From assembly GCA_905221605.1 (NCBI GenBank), contig CAJNDS010001150.1:1-31865 (forward strand): a DNA stretch of 31,865 bases, written 5' to 3'. A program made the translations under genes and the position numbers. The notes under the pieces were generated by a model that did no database searches, was not told the origin of the DNA, and saw only the letters and a program-made list of their open reading frames with translations. Every line of letters starts with the position of its first letter. Positions within the stretch are counted from its first letter, which is position 1. This DNA is from Symbiodinium natans. Lineage: Eukaryota; Sar; Dinophyceae; Suessiales; Symbiodiniaceae. Of this stretch, positions 11,501-21,186 are shown piece after piece.

Positions 11501-13031
11501 CGACGTTCCCATCCCGGCCTACACAGGAATGGAAACATCTGCATTAAACATTTGTCATTCTGCCTGCAAGTGCGTCTTGGAGCCTCGAATGAAAAGGTCC
11601 GGGATGTCGATCCAGGGGCTGTCCCTCGCCATGTGGTTCGGCCTTGCCGGGGGGATCTGCCAAGAAGGAGGGGGGAGGGCATAGATCTGCGGCTTTCTCG
11701 CTTGCAGGGCAGTGGGGTGTCGTTCCACGTGAGGGCTCTCCAGAGCCAAGGTGCACGAAGTCCACCATCAACGCCACCCCCTTCAAGGCCAAACGGGCCC
11801 GGAAGTTGGCCAAGTCCTCCTCGAAAAGAAGCTTTGGTGTACCAAATTCAAAGCTGTGAACCTTCAAGTTCTCCGCCAGCTGCGGCAAAAAGTCACATCC
11901 AAAACTGTCATGCAACAGGAATGAAACTAGAGGCAACGCATCGTGCGAAGAAGGGCATCAGTTCAAGGCAACTACACCAGACTTTTCGGGACTCGACTGC
12001 CACCACTCTCAGAACATCAACGGAGCATTTCAACATCTCACTAGTCACAATAACAAGGCACCGCAGGGTAGCCTGCTCGCACTATGCGCCCTCTCTAGGG
12101 TGGACTGAGAAATGGCTTATGTAAACCATTCCCAGGGTGGTGGGTGGTGGTCTCCTCTGTGCCCAGGTCGGGGTTGCAGGTGTAACGACTGATGGCGTAA
12201 GGGGAGCCGATGCAATCAGCCTCGGAGAAGTCCTTGGAGAAGCACGGTACCGTCCCACAAACTTGAGCCAGTGACATGTCTCTTGCTTTGGCCAGTGCCA
12301 ACTCAAGTCAAAAGCTGCAAAGCACGACTGTGAACCGACATTTCGACGTTACCCGGAATTGCACATTTCCGCTGGCAGTTGGGGTGCAGCTGGGGTGCTG
12401 GAAGGCAGTCTTGGAAGTGTTGTCGACGTCCGGGATCGGAAAGATCATGCTGGCGTCCATAAGGGCCTGAAAGCAAAGCCGGGCCGAGATGCGGGACAGC
12501 GAAGGCTCCAAGCAGTTTGCTCGCCTGACACAAAGCCTCTAGCACACGGAACAATCTGCTGCATCCCGCCTAGCTCCCAGCAGCCTTGCAGGGCTCGGCT
12601 GTGTCGCTTGAAGTTCCGGGATCTGCGAAGAGCCACATGACTGCTGAGGGCCTTGTAGCCAGCACACGTCGACAGATCCACCAAGCAAGGCCGTCGCCAG
12701 CTGCTCGTCTGTGACGTCTTTGAGTCTGCTGACCTGCCGGGCACTTCCTCTCAGTCTGCTCCCCTCTGATTCAGCAGAAGCATCCGACCCCCTCCGCCTC
12801 TCCCCCCCCGCCCCCCCACCCCCCCTCGCCTCTGCTCCCCTCACCACTCAAACCCAGCTGTCCTTGCTTGCTTGTTTTTACCACTCCCACATATGGGCTG
12901 TGTTGCTACAACAGGATCTCTCAAAGCATCGAAGCCTAACGGCACCCTTCTCACCCGCGCTGGCCAGGCCCCCGGCCGAGGCGGGTCGCGCAGCGTTCAA
13001 ATGACGAGTCCATACGCATCTCACGCACGCA
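8560..13031 (-). CDS. GH13 (alpha-amylase family) glycosidase, intron-rich, partial at N-terminus
   Basis: Hydrolase or transglycosylase acting on alpha-glucans. Exons in transcript order: 13031-12955, 12725 to about 12620, 12261-12155, 11819-11755, 11642-11584, 11518-11443, 11360-11282, 11132-11094, 10976-10919, 10803-10769, 10602-10520, 10432-10374, 10061-10027, 9946-9893, 9746-9702, 9385-9332, 9108-8990, 8815 onward. Conserved regions, read across splices: SPYAISRYTCNPDLGTE; DFV+PNH (region I); GKDPYSGDWTDTAQLNYW; CDGMRVDM (region II, Asp nucleophile); FLLVAECY (region III, Glu acid/base); GFSAAYDKVLYDRL; TENHDE (region IV, Asp); TLPGPRLFMWGQ; RERLAVHLRRARKE. FLAWGWKPDGE and CIVVV suit the C-terminal beta domain. 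Donors are 5 GT, 6 GC and 5 GA; all acceptors are AG. The start codon, the join 12620-12261 and the 3' end are unresolved; pieces near 8455-8425 (DAISGEAW) and 8290-8250 (CGLFVDCGQTFV) may be last exons. Confidence 0.9.
9553..9583 (+). repeat. Tandem decamer (CAATGAAGCC, three copies)
   Basis: Three consecutive copies with a 10-bp period, lying inside the GH13 intron 9701-9386. Confidence 0.8.
9779..9809 (+). repeat. Tandem decamer (TTGCAGCTTA, three copies)
   Basis: Three copies with a 10-bp period, the last one ending TTG, inside the GH13 intron 9892-9747. Confidence 0.8.
11031..11080 (+). repeat. Tandem decamer (CATAGGTCAT, five copies)
   Basis: Five consecutive decamers, two of them with one or two changes (CACAGGCCAT, CAAAGGTCAT), inside the GH13 intron 11093-10977. 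Confidence 0.85.
12351..12471 (-). CDS. Exon-like segment inside the unresolved part of the GH13 gene
   Basis: A textbook acceptor ('tttgctttcag') precedes 12471 and the frame reads ALMDASMIFPIPDVDNTSKT, then AFQHPSCTPTASGNVQFR, ending at a GT-like donor (GTAACG). It lies between the N-terminal GH13 exon (CWLQGP) and the exon carrying SPYAIS. GH13 proteins of this type have only a short linker at that point, so this would be an insertion, an alternative exon, or a chance frame. I cannot join it in frame with both neighbours. Confidence 0.35.
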
Positions 13032-14900
13032 CTGAAAGAACGAGGAGAAACACATCAAAGAGCGCAATGACATCCAGGAAGCATACAATCTTTCTTCGTC
13101 TCGCCGGGGCTGCATGTCTGAATATGCTCGACTTGACAAGCGCCCCCTCTCCTGGAGTTCGTAGAGCCAAGGCCGGGAGTTCAGCAGCAAGATGCTCGGG
13201 TGAGCCGGGATCGCTGTGTGCTCAGCCATGGGCGTATGGGATGTCGTGGACGGTTTGGATGCTTTTGGCTTCGGGAACCTTCCGATTCTTCCGATGTTTG
13301 CCGCCCTTGCGGCTTGCTGTTGGTGGTTTTTTGGACATTGACGGGCATGGCATGTTTTGGGCACCAGGCTCGTCTTGTCGACTCCATGCGCTGAACTGAA
13401 CCCCAAAACTTGGTCTCCGGAATGTGTGCTGTCCTGTAGATGGCTGATATGGGCTGATGCTTGCGGCGGCAGGAGTGACATGTTCGTTGCATTTTGTTCA
13501 CTGGACATGTTAACACCGCTGCGCGGAGTGCTTGGCACTTTTTCTCGCACGTCAGCTATCTGGCAGCGCTGCCTCAGACATGAGATGTCAAGCTTGTCCA
13601 GACATTGCCAGATGTCCCCCCCCCCCACACTCGGTGAGGTAACACAACGGCAAACCTGAGAATGGAACCATAAGACGTGTCAACTGCTGCGCCAGTGCCT
13701 GGCAAGAAAAACCAAGATTTCCAGAGTGTAGTGCGGCATGCTATGGCATGCTTGGAAACACGAGTCACAAATCCATACTCGCGTGTCTTGTCAATATTGC
13801 CTTGACACGGCCAAGAATCGAGGACCGAGCCTGCCAGCACCGGACGTGCATGATAGAAGCATCAGTGAAGCATCTCTTGAGCAGAGCCAAGGTTGCTTTG
13901 CCCATCGAGTTCACATGCGTTCGACTATACGAGAAATTTCTAGTCGTGGAGCATGCACACATTTAGAAGACGAGGGCGCGAAATGAGGAAAGAGCCCGGC
14001 GCCCAAGCACGCTCAAGCCACCCTTGATTCACGGTCCAGACAACTAATCTGGGCGATTGAAGCACGGTGAGTCCGAAGTGCCTTGTCGTCCACAGGAAGA
14101 AACCTGAAGCTAGCTGTGACATTGCAGCTGCCGAGTGTCTGCTGGCCACACAACAAAAAGTCTGTGCATACGCAGAAAGAAGCAAACCAAGGATGCAGTC
14201 TGCTTTGTTCTGTTGAAATTGATTTTGCCTGGCCTCCCGAAACGCTGCTCAAACTTGTCAGGGTGCCACCTGCGACACTCGGATCGCACGTGCTGTGAAG
14301 CTCACACTCCGCTCTGCGCGAAAGGCGCTCAGAGGCTTCCAATCATCTCTAATGGCTCTCTAAGGCCTTAGGAGGCCAGCCCGGAGTTGCGATCGAACCT
14401 GAGGAGGCCATGAGATGACTTCTCACGAGGACCCGTCTTGAGGACGAGATGAGCTGTCACGCCAAGGACGCTGCCACCTTCGGATGTCCGGAAGCATCGA
14501 CATGGAGCGGGTTTTCGGCCGTACCCGACGGCCAAGGAAGCTCCGCCTGGAGGCCAGATGATGGCACAGGTAAGGCCGTGCAATGCCGTGCACGGGGAAC
14601 CTTCAACTTTGGGAGCTGGAACAAATATTCCATCCAAGCGGTTTGCTTAGACGTCCCTTCTTCCACCACACCTCATTCACTGTCAGCGCAATGGTTGGCG
14701 AGTCGTTAGTCCCAAGAAGTTCACCCAAGAAGGTGCAGCATTTAGTTCTTGATGGTCAGTCAAGCTCCCCTTTCCCAGGGCCGAGGTTGTTTTTAGAGCA
14801 AGGACGCTACCGTGGGAACCCTCGATACACAGCTCGTGGCAGCTAGAAGCAGCTAGCCAATATAGCCAATATAGCCAGTGGCAAGAGCAATATGACTTTG
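13032..14900. other. Unresolved region; possible upstream GH13 exons and ambiguous ORFs
   Basis: A minus-strand piece after 'catattcag' (about 13115) reads MQPRRDEERLYASWM and could be an upstream GH13 exon. At 13765-13962 both strands are open and protein-like (minus: LALLKRCFTDASIMHVRCWQ; plus: CMIEASVKHLLSRAKVALPI), so I do not choose. At 14368-14637 a minus frame reads LTCAIIWPPGGASLAVGYGR, also without a linked neighbour. A 9-bp tandem (TAGCCAATA) lies at 14855-14878. Confidence 0.3.
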
Positions 14901-15305
14901 AATACTTCGACTTCGAATACTTTGAAGCTGCGCAAAAAACGAGGCGGCGTTGAAGTCCGCATTGCGCTCGAGAGCAAACCCACAGATAACCCACTCAGAT
15001 GCGCGCCTCCCAAAGGCGGAGTGGAGTTTCACTCTGGCCCGCCTCGTCAACCTTCGCCTCGGCTGATTGGGAGGAGCCGTTGGAAGTATGGATCAACACC
15101 TCAAGAATCCCCACACTTGATGGTTGTATGTGGAGGCTGTCTTTTTGTGTGTGGTCCTGAATGGCCTTTGGCCTTTGGTCATTGCTGTTACAAGTTTCCA
15201 TGGGGTCCTGACTGGTTCCGGTGGTCTATGCAGGATCCACGCCTGTCACCTGGAGTCGATATCGGCCAGTGGTTGTGTGGGGCTACTGCTATGTTGTGGG
15301 CGGTC

Positions 15306-15325
15306 AAACCCCTAAACCCTAAACC
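15306..15325 (-). repeat. Interstitial telomere-like repeat (CCCTAAA)
   Basis: Two and a half CCCTAAA copies just upstream of the poly-G tract. A related degenerate motif (ccccaaaccctcg) follows the tract at about 15717-15730. Confidence 0.75.
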
Positions 15326-15357
15326 GTTACAACCCTCTCGCTTGTGGGGCTTTTGGT

Positions 15358-15695
<338 letters not shown>

Positions 15696-15699
15696 TGCA

Positions 15700-16360
15700 G
15701 GAACCTGATATCCTCAACCCCAAACCCTCGCCAGTTGCCGGCACGATCAGTGCCGGCTGTCCAAACAAGATCGCATGCAGTCAGTGCCTGAAGAGTTGGT
15801 GCACTCCCACAAACTGAAAACCTTCTCTTCGTATGTTTATCCGTGAACTGGGGCACTTGCCTCCAGCTTCTTCCACTTGGCCTTGCGACTACACTCGATG
15901 AATAATAACTATTGGCTCACTGAAAAGCCTTTGATTCAAGGAAGAGCAGGCTATGGCAAGGGCACGCTGTAGCAAAAGACCCCAGTGCCCCACAAACGCA
16001 CAACAACTAACCCTCCCATGCCGCAGATGCCTCGTCTCTGCGTCGAGCCTCCAGCCTTGCTTCAGCAGCTGCCTTCACTGACGCTTTTCACCGCTGTGAT
16101 TCTGTCACTCTGTCGGCATGAAGTCACGGGCTGCAACTCTGGCCTCAGGATCTTCAGGCGCTGCAGGCTGTGAGCCTTCAGCGGTGTCGGAGGCACAGCG
16201 TGGAATGTGCGAGTGCAAGTCTTGGCCCGCACAGCTTGACAAATTGCGCAGCGCTGTTTAAATTTGGTGCATCGTGGCGCATCACGGTGCGTGGATGTGG
16301 CGCATCTACACGAGGACCGTGCTTTCAGCAGCCTCCGGCTTCGCCGCTCCCGGCCGCTTT
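15700..16360. other. No gene seen
   Basis: Short frames only, no convincing splice-bounded exon on either strand. Confidence 0.35.
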
Positions 16361-16399
16361 CCTGGCTTTAAGCTCTTGTATAAGCTCCTGTCTTACTTT

Positions 16400-17004
16400 T
16401 CCCTCGTACCCCACTCGAAACCGGAACACAATGGCAGGAGAGAGGCTCCAAAACTCGGACAAGCAATGCCAAAAACACACCAAAGTCGGAGCATCCGAGA
16501 AAGGAACCATGTAAGGCCTGAGGGAGGCGGCCCAGGGTCAAAGTCTGCCTTTGGCTCGGCGGCGGGCTGGGCGGCTGCGGCAGCTTCCGCCAGGATCTGG
16601 GACCTTGGGGGCTGAGGTCTGTCCATGAGGGTAAGTTTATGATGGGTGCTTTTGTAAGATTGTAGAAGAGTCTTGCAAGGCCTCTTGCTTGGAGTCTTGG
16701 AGACATCGGCCCCTGAGCCTCGTGCATGCTGACGCTGCCGGCTGCACGGGCCTCCGCCTCAGAGGGCCGCTTCTGCCAAACCCCAAATTACCACAAAATA
16801 CATCCAGCATGTTCCAAACTACAGAGAACCAAACACATTGTAAACGGCTCCGCCTGGGCGGCAATGTCGTCCATCCAGCTATCTGGCCGACCTGTTCAGA
16901 TCAATCATTGCGAGGCTAAGCACTGAAGACTTCAGGCGCGTAAACACTTGCAGCTCGGAAATTGATCTCATCACTTCATCTGGGGAAGCTGCCGGTGTCG
17001 GTGC
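16400..17004 (-). CDS. Candidate gene of at least four exons, unidentified
   Basis: Exon 17004-16938 (after 'gttctcag') reads APTPAASPDEVMRSISELQV and ends FT plus one base. The next, 16882-16851, starts AT and restores the frame as H-SWMDDIAAQA; this intron would be GC-AG and 55 bp. Exon 16772 onward (after 'tttggcag') reads KRPSEAEARAAGSVSMHEAQ, in frame if the preceding donor is GA at 16850. Exon 16618 onward (after 'catggacag') reads PRSQILAEAAAAAQPAAEPK then ADFDPGPPPSGL. Low-complexity Ala/Pro-rich, so a linker or disordered protein is likely. The ends are not found and no family is recognised. Confidence 0.45.
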
Positions 17005-17304
17005 CTGAGAACTTGCAACTAGATGATTCGGCTGCTTGTCAAGAAAAGACATCTCAGACAAGAGTATTCCTGATGACTGAGCGCAGCACTTTCCAAGTCC
17101 TGGTGGGACTCGAAGCGGCAGAAGTCATCATCTTCCTTCAGAAGGGCAGTCGCTAAGTTTGCTGACGCTATGCCGCTATGTCCTGTCAATGGCCTGGCCC
17201 ATGGTCTCGAAAAGCCTGCGCCGCCTTTAGTACAAAGGCGTTTTGTTGGTCATGGTTGTGGTGTCATGTTCACGGTCGGGTCATGAGGTCATGTGATAAC
17301 AAGA

Positions 17305-17378
17305 GGTCTCAGAGCTCAGTTGGTTAGAGCGTGCAGCCAATATCCGTATTGTCCGCAGTTCGAGCCCGCATGGGACCA
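17305..17378 (+). pseudogene. tRNA-Ile(AAT)-like gene, probably degenerate
   Basis: A 74-nt cloverleaf can be folded. The acceptor arm GGTCTCA/TGGGACC pairs at all seven positions (one G-T), the D stem is GCTC/GAGC, and the D loop AGTTGGTTA is typical. The anticodon AAT is at 17339-17341. Defects: base 33 is C instead of T, the anticodon stem has one mismatch, the T stem has two, and position 8 is G instead of T. Four T residues follow directly (17379-17382), as in Pol III terminators. It may be a decayed gene or a tRNA-derived repeat. Confidence 0.55.
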
Positions 17379-17520
17379 TTTTCACAATGTGCTTCATGGG
17401 CTATAAGTCCTGCAAAGCATGTTTTGTATGTGAGAACTGTGCAACACTCTGTGCTTCTCGCAAAGTTTTAAAACAAGCAGCCATGTCTTGTGTTTGTTTT
17501 GCTGAGCCAGCAATGCCACT

Positions 17521-17594
17521 GGCTGTTTGGTCTAGTGGCATGATTCTCGCTTCGGGTGCGACGAAGGTCCTGGGTTCAATTCCCAGAACAGCCC
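17521..17594 (+). tRNA. tRNA-Pro (anticodon CGG)
   Basis: The acceptor arm GGCTGTT/AACAGCC is a perfect 7-bp stem with discriminator C, as in eukaryotic tRNA-Pro. The A box (TGGTCTAGTGG) and B box (GGTTCAATTCC) match Pol III promoter consensus. The T stem CTGGG/CCCAG is perfect. The anticodon loop TTCGGGT places CGG at 17553-17555. Compared with the usual tRNA-Pro there are two extra bases after the anticodon stem, giving 74 nt, and the outermost anticodon pair is C-C. The run of T downstream is only three. No intron is needed. It lies on the plus strand among minus-strand genes. Confidence 0.85.
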
Positions 17595-17819
17595 TTTGCC
17601 CGTCCAACCAAACACTAGATGACCCAGCTTCACCCACGTCTGGCCCACCACTTCCCACCACTGACACCCACCACATGTTCTTTATTCGTTTTGGTGGTTC
17701 TTTCTTCTGGTCCACTTGAAATTCAAGACATTCACGTCATATTTTAGAGAACATAGTTACTCGAACAAGATCCAAACCAGCTCGTTCAAACAGCCAGCAA
17801 TCGACATCCTAAACGGTAA

Positions 17820-18118
17820 GATGCCTCAACCAGTTTTCTGGCAATGGTCTCAATCATTCCGTCAAGAGAGTTCAACGGCCCCTTGGCCCCACACCAGTCT
17901 AGCTCCTCTCGCTTGCGACGTGCCTCGGCCACTGCGGCAAGGAGACGATCCTGGCGGAGGCGTCCGACATCCCAAGGATGTCCGAGACTTTGAGGGCACT
18001 TCGGGATCATGAAAGCTTCCGCTAAATGAGGCATAGCCACGCTGCAATCACCCAGCTCCTCGTGCCTCCTTCGCCGCCTGGCGGCACAGCTCATCCCGCT
18101 CTGCTTCCCGCAGGAGCC
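17820..18118 (-). CDS. Two candidate exons, helical charged protein, unidentified
   Basis: First exon from 18118 (after 'tacccag') reads LLREAERDELCRQAAKEARG. The second, about 18035-17820, reads PQSLGHPWDVGRLRQDRLLA, then AVAEARRKREELDW and SLDGMIETIARKLVEASYRL. Codon bias towards G/C at the third position is strong and the composition is that of a charged helical protein. The frames join if the first exon ends before GAGG (a GA donor) and the second begins after 'catttag'. That join is an inference. I recognise no domain. Confidence 0.5.
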
Positions 18119-18399
18119 CTGGGTAGCTGCAACAACTGTCGAATCGAGCGCCCACTGCCGTCTTTATTCGAGACTGAAATTGATAGAACGTCGCTGGGTA
18201 ACCGCGGTGGTGTTGCACTGTTCTTGTCAGAGTTCCCATGTCCAACAGTGTACTGAACACGCAAACCCTGACCCCCTTGCCTCACCAAGCTACACAGACC
18301 TGCGGCTCTCACTGACAGACTGAGAGCAGGTGCCATCCAAGTCCATCGCTTCAGCGGACTCGCCTGACAAAGCCACAGATTCTTGGCCTCTGCCTGAAA

Positions 18400-19543
18400 T
18401 CAATTTTCGGGCTTTGCGGCGAAACAAGGCATAAGGGCTCCAGATTCGCTAGTCTGGTCGGCTGCTGCGGTTGGCGGTTTATGCGTGTCTATGCAAGGCA
18501 CGCGGGGAAGCCTGCCTTCGTTGTCACAGGCTCCCGGATCTGCAAGGGCCTGGACAGAACTACCACGCCGTTCAGCAGGAAGCATTCAGACATCCCCGAT
18601 AACCCCCCAAGCCCGAAGCCTCTACGAGGCGCATCGCCACGCAGCCACGGCAAAGGCGCCTGAACAAAAACTGGGAACAGCGCGTGGGTCCGGGTAGTAA
18701 GGGGCACCTGGCGCGGTAGATTCAACCACCCCGGAGCGGATCTGACACTTCTGATTGGTGGATGTCGTGACGAAGTCCCCAGCGTGGCCAGGCACAGCGG
18801 CGACTCCCCCCGGCCATTTCGGGCTTCGAGGATGGACCTCAGGACTTCGAGATACAGAGGCAGAGCGAGCTGGGGGCCCTCGAAACAAAAACGGCCAAAA
18901 AAAGACAAAGGCAAAAACACTCCTCGAAGCTCAGGGTACGAGGTTTTAAGGTTTTTGCTCTGCACCAGGCTGGCAAAGAAGCCAAGCCTCGGCGACAAGT
19001 CAAAGAGTGACAAATCGTGACATGCATACGAATATATATATATATATGTATGTCTGTATGTATGTATGTATGTATGTGTGTTTTGAAACTGATGGCAGTG
19101 TGCAGTCTGCATTCTGTCCCAAGGTTGCAAGTGCTCCATGCCAAGCGTTGTGATCATAAGCAGCTGAGTCAGCTGCCATTAAGCCAGGGCAATTGGCACC
19201 TGCAAACGGTCCATACCAACTACCAACGGGCAAACACACGCAAAGAGAATGCGTGGGGGGGGTAGGGGTGGCAACTCACAGGTCCATGCGAAGGCAAAGA
19301 GCAAAAGGCTCCACTTCACAGCGGCTCTAGGCTCTGCGCGGACTGTAAGGTGCAAAACGCTGTCCTTGGCGGCAGCCGATTCGAAGGCATCTTGTTTGGA
19401 AGGATTTCGCTGCTCTTCCTCCGCTTGAGAACTGCAAGCCCAGGATCCTCGTTCTTCTTCCAGCCGAGTCCATATCTCCTGATCGTAAAGAGGATTGCTG
19501 CCCCAGCCGCTGAAAATTCCCCTGTCTTGCTCTGTGTTCCTGC
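18400..19543 (-). CDS. Unidentified multi-exon gene with one hydrophobic segment
   Basis: Exon 19543-19280 (after 'cttgcag') reads FSGWGSNPLYDQEIWTRLEE, later an acidic stretch and then KWSLLLFAFAWT, a likely membrane or signal-anchor segment; it ends at a strong GT donor (GTGAGT). Exon 19172-19090 continues exactly in frame (SDSAAYDHNAWHGALATLGQ) and ends in phase 0. Exon 18869-18807 continues LALPLYLEVLRSILEARNGR. Exon 18750-18679 continues KCQIRSGVVESTAPGAP, if a GA donor is used at 18806. A further piece starts at 18659. Exon 18539-18400 (after 'cccttgcag') reads PGACDNEGRLPRVPCIDTHK and ends at a TGA stop, so it may be the last exon. No family recognised. Confidence 0.6.
19031..19080 (+). 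repeat. Microsatellite: (TA)n then (TATG)n
   Basis: About 17 bp of alternating A and T followed by tetranucleotide TATG copies. It starts about 10 bp inside the predicted intron whose donor is at 19089-19088. Confidence 0.9.
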
Positions 19544-19619
19544 CTGCAAGACATTTCTGCGTGAGGTGAAGGAGTAAGTGATGAAGCCATGTTCTGGTCA
19601 CACTTGCTTCGGTCAACGG

Positions 19620-20680
19620 ATATAGACAGAACCTTCAACCTGTTCCTGCCTCTATCTGATTCGTGACCGAAACCCGCAGAGTTTCGAATGCACGGCGATA
19701 TGTTGGCTGGCAGAGACAGGGCGGGTACTTAGCATTGGTGGGCGCACAACACCCTGCTGCTAGATAATTTTTTGTGAGACCGACCTCAAGGATGGGATGT
19801 ACGGGACACAGGCTGGCCTGTGGCAAAGAGCCTCCCGGCCAAACGAAGAGTGCAGACTCTTTCGTGGGGTATGGTATGTGGACTGTCGCCGTGCTACAAA
19901 CTATAATCATGTGACAAGCGCTTGTCCATGCGTTGTTGTCCAAAAAGATTTCGCTCATAAAGATGTCCTACCCAATGAAATGACACTCGAAATCCGACTC
20001 CGGCCGCCAATTCCGCTAGGTTCTCTTGAAAAAGGCATGGGCCTGATGAGGTATTGCGCGTCCATCACCTTGCCAGCCTGTCAATGCCAGCGCATAGCAA
20101 ATGCATACTAGAGCGTAGGATAGTGTAGGATGGTGCTGTAGGGGATGCCTGCAGGATTGTCACTTGTACAGAAGGATCTACGTTTTGACACCGTTTTGAC
20201 TTCTCCTCTGTCTCTCTCATCTTCTTCTGAGCCTAATGTCTGAAAGGAGACCTCCCCCGGCCCCCTAACCTGCTCCGGGCAGACAGTGCGTAGTTTTGCA
20301 CAGTGTGGACCGCGCTCAGCTTGGGTTTGCTGCTAAGGAGAAAAAACACCAAATCCAAAGAAACCAACCGAACCAACCTGTCAGCCAGCATTGGGCTAAA
20401 GTTGTGGTGACTTTGGTCTGTTGACCTGCACGCAGCCTTGAAGAACCGTTAGTGTTGCTACTCTTCCTCCGACCTTGCTTGGACTCCTAATCATCAGTGC
20501 ACTTCTCGCCTTTTAGGGTGAAAGCCAAGAGGCTCCGAGTAGAAAACTTGAGGCTGACTTGCACGAGCACAAGGATCCCGGCGGGCCTCTGCAGCTTTGG
20601 TAAACTCCAGCGGCAGATCCGCTGCGGATAGAGACCTACAGAGGAGCACCCATAGGCCACAAGCATGGAGACTTCAGATC
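19620..20680. other. No gene seen
   Basis: I found no splice-bounded exon with codon bias on either strand. Confidence 0.35.
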
Positions 20681-20681
20681 T

Positions 20682-21140
20682 TCAACAGCTGGGCACGGGG
20701 CGAACTGGAGGACTCCGAGGACCTGCGAGTCTGCGATCCAGAGCTAAGTGCTTCGCACAGTCCTCTGCTCCGGCGGGATCAGGGGCGTGGTGTGAGGCTC
20801 CCACGAGGACGAGCTTCGCAGCGGCAGAGCAGGCCCTGACGAAAAAGAGAACGATCTGGCATTCAAACCCCTTCTCTTCCCAGTTGCCCCCGGAGTTTTC
20901 AGGCAACTGGATGGCTGAATGTGGCCAGCGCCACGGCAACACTTGGCAGTGCAGGCAAGGAACTCCCAAGTGTCCAGTCGAAACACGTTGCAACCGAAAC
21001 CCTTTTTCCTAGATGGAGGACCGTGTGCACAAGTGCAGATATCTGCTCCGTAAGACCGCAAGCGCGAAGATCACACGGCAAATCGGCGAGCCTTCGAATT
21101 TCTGCTCCTGCATCGGCTGCCGAGTCGATATGCAGACCTA
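20682..21140 (-). CDS. Two candidate exons, unidentified
   Basis: A piece after 'atgtgtag' (about 21140) reads LIGLHIDSAADAGAEIRRLA then LPCDLRACGLTEQISALVHT. A second, after 'catccag' (about 20910), reads ENSGGNWEEKGFECQIVLFF then CSAAAKLVLVGASHHAPDPA and runs to a stop at 20682. Both show mainly G/C-ending codons. They lie downstream of the lysine-rich exons on the same strand and could end that gene or form another. No family recognised. Confidence 0.35.
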
Positions 21141-21186
21141 TGAGCCTACACATCGTATGTCAATCCTGCGCGCTCGTCCATGCAAA

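Noticed and set aside
12951-13628. 225-residue uninterrupted minus-strand ORF
   Set aside because: Only its last 25 codons (13031-12955) are supported as a GH13 exon; the rest lacks codon bias and contains better splice-site explanations.
18489-19157. 222-residue uninterrupted minus-strand ORF
   Set aside because: It crosses a microsatellite (YIHTYRHTYIYIYS) and mixes exon and intron sequence; shorter splice-bounded exons explain the coding parts.
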